NCBI RefSeq assembly: GCF_003855095.1
Contig: NZ_CP033972.1
Location: forward strand, 5,146,001 to 5,210,000
DNA: 64,000 nt
Reading direction: 5' to 3'
Origin: Gordonia insulae
GTDB taxonomy: Bacteria > Actinomycetota > Actinomycetes > Mycobacteriales > Mycobacteriaceae
Shown here: piece after piece, positions 36,123 through 51,889 of the stretch
How positions within the stretch are numbered: position 1 is the first letter of the stretch
How the letters are laid out: each line of letters opens with the position of its first letter
Translations under genes and position numbers: made by a program
Notes under the pieces: generated by a model
What the model was told of the DNA's origin: nothing
The model's database searches: none
What the model saw: only the letters and a program-made list of their open reading frames with translations

Positions 36123-37147
36123 TGCCGACCAATCCACGCCCGCCGCGTAAGCGCACCAGCCGGACCTCGACGCCGCGCGTCGCCGGACGTCGGCGACCGA
36201 CCACCGGTCCGGAGGCCGACACCACGCCGGACACCGACACCACGCCGGACACCGACACCACGCCGGCCGACCGGGCCGCTGCTGCTGCGCCCGCCGACAG
36301 CAACCCGGTGCCCTCCGAGAGCGCCGTCGACCCTGCCGAGAGCACCACGGATTCCGCCGAGAGCGTCGTCGAACCCTCCGAGAGCCCGACGGATGCCGCC
36401 GAGACCGGCACGGAAGCCGTAGAGAGCGCCACGGATACCGCCGAGAGCACGACGGAGTCCGTCGAGAGCACCACCGAACCAGTCGACGGCACCGACGAGC
36501 CCACCGATAAGCCCAAACCCGCCGGCAAGACCCGACCCGTCTCCCGGGTCTCGACGCTCCGACCGGGCGACGGCTCGTCGTCGGCCGCCTCGACGTCGAA
36601 GTCGGGCGGCGCCGCATCTTCGAAGACCTCGTCCCGACGACCCGGCACGCGACGGTCCGGAACCATCGTGGCCCTGGTGGTCGCGGCGATCGTCCTCGGC
36701 GTGTTCGCGTTGATCGCCGGTTTCCACCCGGGTGCGACGATCGGTGCCAACAAGGCCTTCGTCGACCAGCCGGCCACCACCGAACTGACGTCGCAGGTGC
36801 AGAGCAAGGCCTGCGCGCTCACCGTGGACACCGTCGACGTCGACAAATGGGCCAACAAGGCCCGCTCGGTGCTCACCGGGACCGCGCTCGGCGACTTCGA
36901 CAAGTACCTACCGCAACAGCGGCAGATCCTCGCCCAGACGAAGCAGGTCGCCGACTGTCGCGTCGAGTCGGTCGGCGTCGCCGACCTGTCCGGGGGCGAC
37001 GACGGCGCCACCGCGCGCGTCGTGGTGAACATGATCGTCAGCCAGCAACAGGCCGGCATCGCCGGGCAGAGCGCCGCGCCGCGCTACCAGTTCGGCATGG
37101 TCCGCCGTGGCGACGACTGGCTGATCAGCGAAGTAGAAGCTTTCTGA
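36122..37147 (+). CDS. Mce-associated protein with heptad-repeat cytoplasmic tail
   Basis: 341 residues. The first ~178 are disordered and cytoplasmic: a basic start, a DTTPDT triplication (36222-36262), then about nine 7-residue repeats of the form x-x-E-S/T-x-x-D/E (36311 onward, e.g. PSESAVD, PAESTTD). A single helix (TIVALVVAAIVLGVFALIAG) follows, and an extracytoplasmic Mas-like domain ends the protein (CALTVDTVDVDKWANKARSV). The Ser/Thr-rich tail could be phosphorylated; this is inference. Confidence 0.7.
   Translation: MPTNPRPPRKRTSRTSTPRVAGRRRPTTGPEADTTPDTDTTPDTDTTPADRAAAAAPADSNPVPSESAVDPAESTTDSAESVVEPSESPTDAAETGTEAVESATDTAESTTESVESTTEPVDGTDEPTDKPKPAGKTRPVSRVSTLRPGDGSSSAASTSKSGGAASSKTSSRRPGTRRSGTIVALVVAAIVLGVFALIAGFHPGATIGANKAFVDQPATTELTSQVQSKACALTVDTVDVDKWANKARSVLTGTALGDFDKYLPQQRQILAQTKQVADCRVESVGVADLSGGDDGATARVVVNMIVSQQQAGIAGQSAAPRYQFGMVRRGDDWLISEVEAF
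36311..36490 (+). repeat. Degenerate 21-bp tandem repeat coding for E-S-x-x-D/E heptads
   Basis: Successive units share GCCGAGAGC-like cores and encode PSESAVD, PAESTTD, SAESVVE, PSESPTD, AAETGTE, AVESATD, TAESTTE, SVESTTE. Units diverge in third positions, so the repeat is old or under protein-level selection. It is coding, not a CRISPR. Confidence 0.85.
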
Positions 37148-37280
37148 TCCAGAATGACATCTGGAATGTCTTCGATAAATTTCGCGCGTAGCGCTTGACG
37201 AACGGGCGTCGTCGGGCCACGCTGTCACCAGTGAATGACGTGCAGGCAGCCATCAGTGCGTACTCACTTTCAGACGTGGC

Positions 37281-37311
37281 TTGACAAAGTACGTCTATTT
37301 TCTGCTACAGT
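37281..37311 (+). promoter_or_regulatory. Candidate rpoB promoter
   Basis: TTGACA (37281-37286) and TACAGT (37306-37311) with a 19-bp spacer, giving a leader of about 155 nt before the TTG start. The 327-bp gap between the Mce-associated gene and rpoB has no other gene; a TTGACG at 37195 lacks a convincing -10. Confidence 0.6.
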
Positions 37312-37474
37312 TGGACGTTGCGCTGGCTGCCTCCTGTCCACAACTCGATCCTTCCTCTAGCCACCTTTGCTGTGTGTGCTCGTGGTGATCGCCGAAATCA
37401 GGGTGTCACCAGCGAACGGCCCATCAAGCCAAGCACCGAGCTAGGTAGAACACTTCGTGTTGGAAGGACGTATC

Positions 37475-40963
<3,489 letters not shown>

Positions 40964-41043
40964 TCCGACCAAACCCGACGAACTGGGCCCGCTCGCTACC
41001 GCTCCCGGCGCCCGCCTGACTAGAAGAGCTCGAAAGGTAACAA

Positions 41044-45000
<3,957 letters not shown>

Positions 45001-45016
45001 CCGCTCACTGCTGATC

Positions 45017-45102
45017 GATCTCGATACGCCACTCACTCCGTTCGCGGCTACTCGATCCGAGGAGTAGTCCGAGGCGCTAGCCGGGGACGTATCGAGATCA
45101 CG
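45017..45102. repeat. Dispersed intergenic repeat as a head-to-head pair after rpoC
   Basis: GATCTCGATACG...CTACTCGATCC (45017-45058) is followed by an inverted copy GAGGAGTAG...CGTATCGAGATC. The two halves form one long imperfect palindrome just before the rpoC terminator. Same family as 4050-4138 and 11584-11656. Confidence 0.8.
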
Positions 45103-45115
45103 TAAGCCGCACGCG

Positions 45116-45152
45116 AACGGCCCCCGCACTCTCACGAGTGCGGGGGCCGTTG
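45116..45152 (+). terminator. Rho-independent terminator after rpoC
   Basis: AACGGCCCCCGCACTC pairs with GAGTGCGGGGGCCGTT around TCAC; a 16-bp perfect stem, with little T-tail (GCAGTTTC). Confidence 0.88.
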
Positions 45153-45222
45153 CAGTTTCTGGCCGCTGTTTCAGCTTCCGGCCTGGGGCGGTATCCGCGG
45201 CCAGACACTGGAGGCGCGGCCA

Positions 45223-45254
45223 GAACCCATGCCGGCCGGAACCCATGCCGGCCG
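45223..45254. repeat. 16-bp perfect tandem duplication
   Basis: GAACCCATGCCGGCCG occurs twice in direct succession at 45223-45238 and 45239-45254, just downstream of the TetR stop (45259, minus strand). No function evident. Confidence 0.8.
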
Positions 45255-45258
45255 GAAA

Positions 45259-45963
45259 CTACGGTGCGGCTTCCGCCTCGATCCGGATCCCGTCCAGCAG
45301 CAGCTCGAGTCCGGCGCGGAACTGGTCGATGTCCTCGTGGCCGTCGAACTCGTCGACGATGTAATGCATGAACGGGTACTCGTCCCGGTCGAGCGCACGC
45401 CACTGGTCCGCGATCCCGTGCAGGTAGTCGGCTGCGGCGACCTCGCCGTCGACGACCTCCTTCGGTGGTTCCTGTCCGAGGTCTGCGGCGACCCCGATGA
45501 CGTATCCGAGGACCGCCGACACCGCGTGAAAGGTCTTGCGGGGGGACAGTTGCAACCGCATCATCTGTTCCCCGAGCCGCTCGTAGAAGACGAGTCCGTT
45601 GGCCTGGATGGTCGTGTTCCGCATGAAGTAGGCGGCGAGCCAAGGTCGTTCGGCGACGGTGGTGAACAGTGACAGCGCGAGGGTGCGGACGTTGTCGAGT
45701 GGGTCGGCGTCGGTCTCGGCGGCGAGGTCGGCGGTGTCCTCCAGTACCGCGGCGATGACGTGGTCGGTCGCGAGGTTGAGGAGTTCGTCCTTGTTCGACA
45801 CGTACCAGTAGATACTCCCGACGCCACCGCCGAGCCGGGCCGCCAGGGCCCGGAACGTCAGGGCCGGCTCGCCCGCCTCGTCGAGCAGCTCGACCGCTGC
45901 GTCCACGACGGCCTCGAGTGAATGGGAGACGCGCCGCCGAGTGCCGCGTCGTTCAGGTGCCAT
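45259..45963 (-). CDS. TetR-family regulator of the divergent MFS exporter
   Basis: 234 residues. N-terminal helix-turn-helix (SLEAVVDAAVELLDEAG, LTFRALAARLGGGVGSIYWY) and a ligand-binding half with TetR C-terminal features. ATG 45963. The divergent MFS gene starts 112 bp away and two near-perfect palindromes lie between them, so drug-responsive repression of the exporter is likely. Ligand unknown. Confidence 0.88.
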   Translation of the reverse strand: MAPERRGTRRRVSHSLEAVVDAAVELLDEAGEPALTFRALAARLGGGVGSIYWYVSNKDELLNLATDHVIAAVLEDTADLAAETDADPLDNVRTLALSLFTTVAERPWLAAYFMRNTTIQANGLVFYERLGEQMMRLQLSPRKTFHAVSAVLGYVIGVAADLGQEPPKEVVDGEVAAADYLHGIADQWRALDRDEYPFMHYIVDEFDGHEDIDQFRAGLELLLDGIRIEAEAAP

Positions 45964-46024
45964 GCCGTCTATCCCATCACATCGGCACATCAGGCCTTGC
46001 GCCGGATCGAACGGCGTTCTATTC

Positions 46025-46057
46025 TCGAACCATGTTCGAAACTCGAACAACGTTCGA
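46025..46057. promoter_or_regulatory. Twin TetR operators, TCGAAC-N3-GTTCGA
   Basis: TCGAACCATGTTCGA (46025-46039) and TCGAACAACGTTCGA (46043-46057) are 18 bp apart centre to centre and sit in front of the MFS gene's AGGAGG. The spacing suits two TetR dimers on nearly the same DNA face. Confidence 0.75.
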
Positions 46058-46074
46058 TGAAAGGAGGTGCAGCG

Positions 46075-47529
46075 ATGACCTCGATGACTGAATCGCTTCC
46101 CGGCCGGACCTATACGTCCCTGCGCGCCGCATGGATTCCTCTCGCTGCCCTGTGCTTGGCCTTCTTCGTGGAGATGGTCGACAACACACTGCTCACCATC
46201 GCCCTGCCGACGATCGGTCGCGATCTCGGCAGCGGCACGACTGCCCTGCAATGGGTGACCGGGGCCTACTCGCTCACCTTCGGCGGGCTGTTGCTCACGG
46301 CGGGATCGGCCGCCGACCGTCTCGGCCGACGGCGGGTACTACTCGTCGGCCTCGCCGCCTTCGGGCTGATCAGCCTGCTGGTGATCTGGGTTCACTCGCC
46401 TGGCGAGCTGATTGCCCTGCGTGCCGCTCTCGGTGTCGCCGCCGCGGCGATGGCACCGATCACGAACTCCCTGGTGTTCCGCCTGTTCGAGGCGGAGGAA
46501 CTGCGCATGCGCGCGATGACACTGATGATCGTCGTCGGCATGAGCGGATTCATCCTGGGTCCGCTGCTCGGCGGAACCGCTCTCGCACATGTGAGTTGGG
46601 AGTGGCTGCTGGTCGTCAACGCGCCGATCGCGCTCATCGCATGGATCGGGGTGCGGATGGGCGTTGCCGCCGACCGCCCCGAGGATCTGACGGGTGATCG
46701 GCTCGACCTACCCGGCGCGGTTCTGAGTATCGCAACGATCGGGTTGGCCTGCTACACGCTGACCAGCGGTGTCGAACACGGCTGGGCGTCGATCCTCACC
46801 GTGGGATGTGCCCTGGGCGCCGTCCTCGCGCTGGTCGTCTTCGTCTGGCACGAGCGTCGGACCTCGCAGCCGATGCTGGATCTGACGATCTTCACCTCCG
46901 GCACGGTGCGTGGCGCCGCCATCGCCCAGGTCGGGACCTCGATCGCGATGGCCGGGGTGATGTTCGGGCTGATCCTGCATTTCCAGTACGCCTACGGGTG
47001 GAGTCCGGTGAAGGCCGGACTCGCCAACCTGCCGATGATCATCACGATGATCGCGGCGACGCCGATCTCGGAAGGCCTGGCGAAGAAGTTCGGTCACCGG
47101 ATCGCGTGCCTCGTCGGTGCCGTGTTGCTCGCCGGCTCGTTGGCCGGCCTCGCCTGGGGCGTCGACCACGGTTACCTGGCGATCGCGGTGTTCATGGTCA
47201 CCCTGACCATCGGCCTGCGGACGGTCATGACGATCTGCGCGGTCGCTCTCGTCGCTGCGATGCCCGAGAACCGGACCTCGATCGGCGCGGCGCTCAACGA
47301 CACCGCACAGGAAGTGGGTACCAGTGTCGGCACGGCCGTGGTCGGGACCCTCATCGCCGCGCTGGTGACCGTCAGCCTGCCGGCCGGTGTGTGGAGCAGC
47401 GACCTGGTCACGTCGTTCTTCCACGGGGAGCGGATCACGTATGCCGCACTCGCGGTGGTCGTCGGGCTGATCGCCGGGTGGGGTGCGTTGACGCTCACCG
47501 ACTCGCACTCGGCCGAAGAGCCCCACTGA
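46075..47529 (+). CDS. MFS drug-resistance transporter, DHA2 family
   Basis: 484 residues, about 14 membrane helices. Motif A-like GSAADRLGRRRVLLVGLAAF, motif B/C region RAALGVAAAAMAPITNSLVF, and DNTLLTIALPTIGRDLG near the start, all typical of EmrB/QacA proton-antiport exporters. ATG 46075 after AGGAGG. Expression is probably repressed by the divergent TetR protein. Substrate unknown. Confidence 0.88.
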   Translation: MTSMTESLPGRTYTSLRAAWIPLAALCLAFFVEMVDNTLLTIALPTIGRDLGSGTTALQWVTGAYSLTFGGLLLTAGSAADRLGRRRVLLVGLAAFGLISLLVIWVHSPGELIALRAALGVAAAAMAPITNSLVFRLFEAEELRMRAMTLMIVVGMSGFILGPLLGGTALAHVSWEWLLVVNAPIALIAWIGVRMGVAADRPEDLTGDRLDLPGAVLSIATIGLACYTLTSGVEHGWASILTVGCALGAVLALVVFVWHERRTSQPMLDLTIFTSGTVRGAAIAQVGTSIAMAGVMFGLILHFQYAYGWSPVKAGLANLPMIITMIAATPISEGLAKKFGHRIACLVGAVLLAGSLAGLAWGVDHGYLAIAVFMVTLTIGLRTVMTICAVALVAAMPENRTSIGAALNDTAQEVGTSVGTAVVGTLIAALVTVSLPAGVWSSDLVTSFFHGERITYAALAVVVGLIAGWGALTLTDSHSAEEPH

Positions 47530-47535
47530 GTCGAA

Positions 47536-47577
47536 TCGGCCCGAGGCCGGACCGCCTGGTCCGTCGCCTCGGGCCGA
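47536..47577. terminator. Bidirectional terminator between convergent genes
   Basis: TCGGCCCGAGGC (47536-47547) pairs with GCCTCGGGCCGA (47566-47577). The MFS gene (plus) and the AlbA_2 gene (minus) converge on it. Confidence 0.75.
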
Positions 47578-47590
47578 ATCGACGGCCCCG

Positions 47591-48490
47591 TCACCGCTCG
47601 ACGGCGACTCGGACCACTGCCCGGAACTGTGCCGCCGCGGCAGCGCCCGCGCCGAGCGGCCAGCGGTTCATGACGTAATCCGCCGCCTGATCGACGGTCA
47701 GCTGCCGGGTGGAGTTGCCGGTGCGGACCCAGAACTCCGGAGAGGCGCTCTTGCCCGGCCGAAGGTAGACCGGACGCGGCGACGGCGCGCAGTTGATGCG
47801 ACAGACGGGTAACGTGCGACCTCCGTCGGCGGTGGCGTCCTCGATGGTGACGCCCACGGCGGCCGCTGCGTTCTGGCCCAGCGTCGTCGTCAGCAGGTCC
47901 CGCAACCAGAGTTCGAATCGGTCGGCATCCGGAACCTTGAGGGTTGCGTAGTCACGGTCGAGGCCCAGCGGCGTCCCGTCGTCGTCCACACCGACGAGCA
48001 ATGTCCCGCCGCTCGCGTTGAGGAACGCCGAGATCGTCTTCACGATCACGTGCTCCATGCGCGGATCCTTGTCTCCCGTACGCATGTTCACGCGTGCGGT
48101 CGACTTGAACTCGACCCGATCGGACTCGCCCGCGGCCAGCAGGTCGGTGAGGCCGACGTGCTGTTGGCGCTGGAAGTGTGCTGCCACCGCGCCGTAGACG
48201 GCGATGGTGACGATCGAGCTGATCAGCGTCACGGCCACCGTCAGCACACTCCACAGTCGCAGGTCCCGATCGATGGCGCCCGCGATGAACAGTCCGATCG
48301 CGGACCCCAGGATCGACAGCACGATGCACGTGGTGATGTCGAGCCGGGCGTACCTGCGGAGCAGCCACCGCGACACCGCACCGAAGACCAGCGCGACCAG
48401 CAGGACGACCAGCAACGCTCCGGCCGTCACCCACACGGGGACGCCGAACTCATACGCTCCGACGTCCACACCTGAACCCTCATCTCGCAC
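47591..48490 (-). CDS. Membrane-anchored AlbA_2 (Schlafen-like) domain protein
   Basis: 299 residues. Three N-terminal helices (VTAGALLVVLLVALVFGAVS, TTCIVLSILGSAIGLFIAGA, LWSVLTVAVTLISSIVTIAV) precede an AlbA_2/AAA_4-type domain: ESDRVEFKSTARVN, TISAFLNASGGTLLVGVDDD and GTPLGLDRDYATL. Such domains bind nucleic acid or nucleotides. The membrane anchor is unusual for soluble AlbA_2 regulators. GTG start. Role unknown; defence or nucleic-acid sensing are possible. Confidence 0.7.
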   Translation of the reverse strand: MRDEGSGVDVGAYEFGVPVWVTAGALLVVLLVALVFGAVSRWLLRRYARLDITTCIVLSILGSAIGLFIAGAIDRDLRLWSVLTVAVTLISSIVTIAVYGAVAAHFQRQQHVGLTDLLAAGESDRVEFKSTARVNMRTGDKDPRMEHVIVKTISAFLNASGGTLLVGVDDDGTPLGLDRDYATLKVPDADRFELWLRDLLTTTLGQNAAAAVGVTIEDATADGGRTLPVCRINCAPSPRPVYLRPGKSASPEFWVRTGNSTRQLTVDQAADYVMNRWPLGAGAAAAAQFRAVVRVAVER

Positions 48491-48540
48491 GGGGACAGTA
48501 TGGCGAACCTCCCCGTCTCAGACGACGGGTGCCTCCACCC

Positions 48541-48915
48541 TCAGCCCTGATACCGATACGGCAGATACTGCACGTTCCAGTGGTTCCCGTCCGGGTCGTC
48601 GAAGTAGACGAAGTGTCCCCACGCCTGCTCGTCGACCTCGCTGGCCTCGACGCCGACATCGATGAGTTGCTTTCGCGCGACGTTGATGTCGGAGACACAC
48701 AGCATCAGGGTGCCGGGATTCGGCGGGCCTCCGTCGACGATGCCCTTGCCGAACGCGATCGAGCAGTTCGATCCCGGGGGAGTCATCTGCACGAACCGGA
48801 TGTCGTCGGTCGGCGACTGATCGTGATCAGGGTTGAACCCGATCCTCGTGTAGAACTCCTTGGCCCGATCGACGTCGCTGACGGGGAGAAACGCGACCTC
48901 GAGTGTCCAGTCCAT
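48541..48915 (-). CDS. VOC-superfamily protein
   Basis: 124 residues. LEVAFLPVSDVDRAKEFYTR at the start; FVYFDDPDGNHWNVQYLPYR at the end, the usual C-terminal VOC signature. Metal-binding residues are only partly present. Start ATG 48915 is set by the conserved N-terminus. Divergent from davB. Confidence 0.85.
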   Translation of the reverse strand: MDWTLEVAFLPVSDVDRAKEFYTRIGFNPDHDQSPTDDIRFVQMTPPGSNCSIAFGKGIVDGGPPNPGTLMLCVSDINVARKQLIDVGVEASEVDEQAWGHFVYFDDPDGNHWNVQYLPYRYQG

Positions 48916-48990
48916 GATGCTGCCTCTCTGTGATGTGATGCGGTGATGTGATGCCGTACGAATCTCGACAGCACCCAGTGTGCTCCCCAA

Positions 48991-49011
48991 TGCGGACAAT
49001 TTCGGTCCGCA
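48991..49011. promoter_or_regulatory. Operator-like palindrome in the davB promoter region
   Basis: TGCGGAC (48991-48997) and GTCCGCA (49005-49011) form a perfect 7-bp inverted repeat with a 7-bp spacer. It lies about 75 bp before ATG 49087. No regulator gene is adjacent. A TACGCT box six bases before ATG 49087 could give a leaderless mRNA. Confidence 0.45.
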
Positions 49012-49086
49012 ATGTCGATCGTGTTCGGATTCGCCGCGCCGTCGGAGAACCGGGCGGCGTTCGTCGTTCGGCAATACGCTGAGGCG

Positions 49087-50748
49087 ATGCAGCCCGACCG
49101 GCCGGTGACCATCTTCGGTCCCGACTTCCCGTTCGCCTACGACGACTGGATCACCCATCCGGCCGGGATCGGTTCGGTGCCGACCGATGCGCTGGGCTCG
49201 GAGGTCGCCGTGATCGGCGCGGGAATGGCCGGGATGGTCGCCGCCTACGAGTTGATGAAGGTCGGTCTGCGTCCGGTCGTGTACGAGCCGGAGCGGATCG
49301 GGGGCCGACTCCGATCGGAACATTTCGTACCGGGTGAGCCCGAGGTCGCCGAGCTCGGTGGCATGCGGTTCCCGGCCTCGTCGTCGACGTTCTTCCATTA
49401 CGTCGACACCTTCGGCCTGCGCAGCCGTCCGTTTCCCAACCCGCTCACCGAGGCGGCCGGCAGTACCGTCATCGACCTGGGCGGCGAGACGCTCTACGCA
49501 CGCACGCTCGAGGACCTGCCGCCGATCTACACCGAGATCGAGACCGCCTGGGACAGTGCGCTCGAGCGGGTCGCCGGGTTCTCCGCCCTCCAGGACGCCA
49601 TCCGCGACCGCGACATCGCGCACCTCAAGGCCCTGTGGAATCGGCTGGTCGTGGACTGGGATGACCGCAGCTTCTACGACTTCCTCGCCACCTCGGACGA
49701 GTTCGGATCGCTGTCGTTCCGTCATCGCGAACTGTTCGGTCAGGTCGGATTCGGCACCGGCGGTTGGGATTCCGACTTCGCGAACTCGATGCTGGAGATC
49801 CTTCGAGTGGTGGTGACCAATTGCGACACCGAGCAGCACCTCATCGTCGGTGGCGCCGAGCAGGTACCGCGCAAACTCTGGTCCGACAGCCCGGCGAACA
49901 TCCGGTACTGGCCGGTCGGCACGAGCCTGTCGTCACTGCACAGCGGCGTGCCCCGCGCCGGCGTGGCCGCACTTCGTCGGCTGGGACCCAACCGTATCGA
50001 AGTCGTCGACCGGTGGGGTGACTCGCGCGAGTTCCCGGCCGTCGTGGCGACCTGTCAGGCGTGGCTGCTTTCCACCGAGATCGAGTGCGACGAGGCTCTG
50101 TTCAGCCAGGACCTGTGGATGGCGCTGGACCGGACCCGCTACATGCAGTCGTCGAAGACCTTCGTCATGGTCGACCGGCCGTTCTGGACCGACCGGGACC
50201 CGGTCACGGGTCGTGACGTGCTCAGCATGACGCTGACCGATCGGTTGACAAGGGGCACATACCTTTTCGACAACGGTCCAGATCGCCCGGGGGTCATCTG
50301 CCTCAGCTACACCTGGATGAGCGATGCGCTCAAGGTGTTGCCGCACTCGGTGGAGCGTCGAGTCTCGTTGGCGCTGGACGCATTACGCAAGATCTATCCC
50401 GACGTCGACATCGCTGAGCACATCGTCGGCCGGCCTCTGACGGTCTCCTGGGAGGCCGAACCGCATTTCCTCGGCGCGTTCAAGGGTGCGTTGCCCGGCC
50501 ATTATCGTTACAACACCCGCATGTACGGGCACTTCCACGACCAGCACAAGCTGCCCGACGACGAACGCGGCATCTTCATCGCCGGCGACGACGTCTCGTT
50601 CATGCCGGCCTGGGTCGAGGGGGCGGTCCAGACCGCCCTCAATGCGGTGTGGGGCGTGATCGACCACTTCGGCGGCACCTCCCACCCCGATAACCCCGGC
50701 CCTGGCGATCGATACGCCGAACTCGGCCCCATCGACATCGGGCCGTGA
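49087..50748 (+). CDS. davB: L-lysine 2-monooxygenase
   Basis: 553 residues, flavin amine-oxidase family. FAD-binding VAVIGAGMAGMVAAYELMK, the family start VTIFGPDFPFAYDDWITHPA and CLSYTWMSDALK match Pseudomonas DavB closely from memory. The enzyme converts L-lysine, oxygen and FAD to 5-aminovaleramide and CO2. I start at ATG 49087, which matches the DavB N-terminus; ATG 49012 would add 25 residues. It is directly coupled to davA (GTGA overlap), so the two form the first steps of the aminovalerate route. No davT/davD nearby. Confidence 0.92.
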   Translation: MQPDRPVTIFGPDFPFAYDDWITHPAGIGSVPTDALGSEVAVIGAGMAGMVAAYELMKVGLRPVVYEPERIGGRLRSEHFVPGEPEVAELGGMRFPASSSTFFHYVDTFGLRSRPFPNPLTEAAGSTVIDLGGETLYARTLEDLPPIYTEIETAWDSALERVAGFSALQDAIRDRDIAHLKALWNRLVVDWDDRSFYDFLATSDEFGSLSFRHRELFGQVGFGTGGWDSDFANSMLEILRVVVTNCDTEQHLIVGGAEQVPRKLWSDSPANIRYWPVGTSLSSLHSGVPRAGVAALRRLGPNRIEVVDRWGDSREFPAVVATCQAWLLSTEIECDEALFSQDLWMALDRTRYMQSSKTFVMVDRPFWTDRDPVTGRDVLSMTLTDRLTRGTYLFDNGPDRPGVICLSYTWMSDALKVLPHSVERRVSLALDALRKIYPDVDIAEHIVGRPLTVSWEAEPHFLGAFKGALPGHYRYNTRMYGHFHDQHKLPDDERGIFIAGDDVSFMPAWVEGAVQTALNAVWGVIDHFGGTSHPDNPGPGDRYAELGPIDIGP

Positions 50749-51557
50749 ACGAATTGTCTTCGGACGGTGGGCAACTCCGGGTGGCACTCTGGCAGTGCGA
50801 ATCCGCGCCCGGTCGTGTCGAGGACAACCTCGCGCGGCTCGAGTCGGCGATCGCCGCCGCCGCCCGGCAGTCGGCGGATCTGCTGGTGACGCCGGAGATG
50901 ATGATCACCGGCTATGACATCGGCGCCGAAGACGCGCGCCGCCTCGCCGATCCGGTGGGCGGACCGGTCGGCGTCAGGGTGGCCCGGATGGCGCGCCGGC
51001 ACGATGTCGCGGTGCTGTACGGGTGCGCGGAGTCGACGCCCGACGGGCTGGTGTACAACGCCATCCGCCTCGTCGGGCGGGACGGGACGTCGCTGGCCAC
51101 CCATCACAAGACCCATCTGTTCGGTGAACTGGACCGGCGGATGGTCGCGGCGGGCCAGACGGCACCACCTGTCATCGACTGTGCGGGCTGGCGGCTCGGT
51201 CTGCTGACGTGCTACGAGGTGGAGTTCCCCGAACTCGTCCGGGGCCTCGCGCTGCGCGGCGCCGATCTCGTGTGCGTGCCGACGGCGAACATGATCGAGT
51301 ACGACGTCGTGCAGGATGTGCTAGTGCCCGCGCGCGCCCTGGAGAGCCAGGTCTATGTGGCTTACGCGAATTACTGTGGTGCCGAGGGCGACTTGGTGTA
51401 TGGCGGCCGCAGCGAGATGGCCGCACCGACCGGGCTGGTCGTCGCCGCGGCCGGTCGCGGGCCGGAACTGATCGTCGTGGACATCGACCGCCGCACGCTC
51501 GATGAGACGCGGGAGCGCTATCCGTATCTTAACGATCGGCGGCCGGAGATTTACTGA
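50745..51557 (+). CDS. davA: 5-aminovaleramide amidohydrolase (nitrilase family)
   Basis: 270 residues. The E-K-C triad is visible: Glu in LLVTPEMMITG, Lys in HHKTHLFGE, Cys in LLTCYEVEFPE. Coupled by GTGA overlap to davB, whose product it would hydrolyse to 5-aminovalerate. Family alternatives are other nitrilase-type amidases, but context decides. Confidence 0.88.
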   Translation: MNELSSDGGQLRVALWQCESAPGRVEDNLARLESAIAAAARQSADLLVTPEMMITGYDIGAEDARRLADPVGGPVGVRVARMARRHDVAVLYGCAESTPDGLVYNAIRLVGRDGTSLATHHKTHLFGELDRRMVAAGQTAPPVIDCAGWRLGLLTCYEVEFPELVRGLALRGADLVCVPTANMIEYDVVQDVLVPARALESQVYVAYANYCGAEGDLVYGGRSEMAAPTGLVVAAAGRGPELIVVDIDRRTLDETRERYPYLNDRRPEIY

Positions 51558-51620
51558 CACAACGGCGTTCGACCGAACGATCGATCACCACATGCCGCGG
51601 CAATTCCCGTGATTCACGTC

Positions 51621-51659
51621 TGGACAGGATGCGGCGCGTACCCTACGGTAGCGTTACGC
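51621..51659 (+). promoter_or_regulatory. Promoter/operator copy 1, TGGACA-N17-TACGGT
   Basis: TGGACA (51621-51626), 17-bp spacer, TACGGT (51644-51649), followed by AGCGTTACGC. A second copy with the same boxes, spacing and downstream sequence lies at 52706-52743. The leader to the next start is about 230 nt; the 332-bp gap holds no gene besides this. Confidence 0.65.
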
Positions 51660-51889
51660 GCCCGAAAGTTACCGGTCGGTAAGACGGCGCTGGGGGGTCG
51701 GTTGCACCTCGGTCGGTACCGTCCTGTACGGGATACCGGATCGAAGTGTCATCTCCGACAAGGGGTTTCAGAAGTACGACTTTGCGATCCCGGCCGGTAG
51801 GGAAGCCGGCGGGCTGGAACGTCATGCGTCACGTGTCGGGGGCGTAGGTCATGGCGCCAGATCTCACGCAGCCACTCGAGGGGGAACTC

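Noticed and set aside
36311..36490. Repeat array as a non-coding element
   Set aside because: Units keep a 21-bp phase and one reading frame with conserved Glu-Ser, so it is coding.
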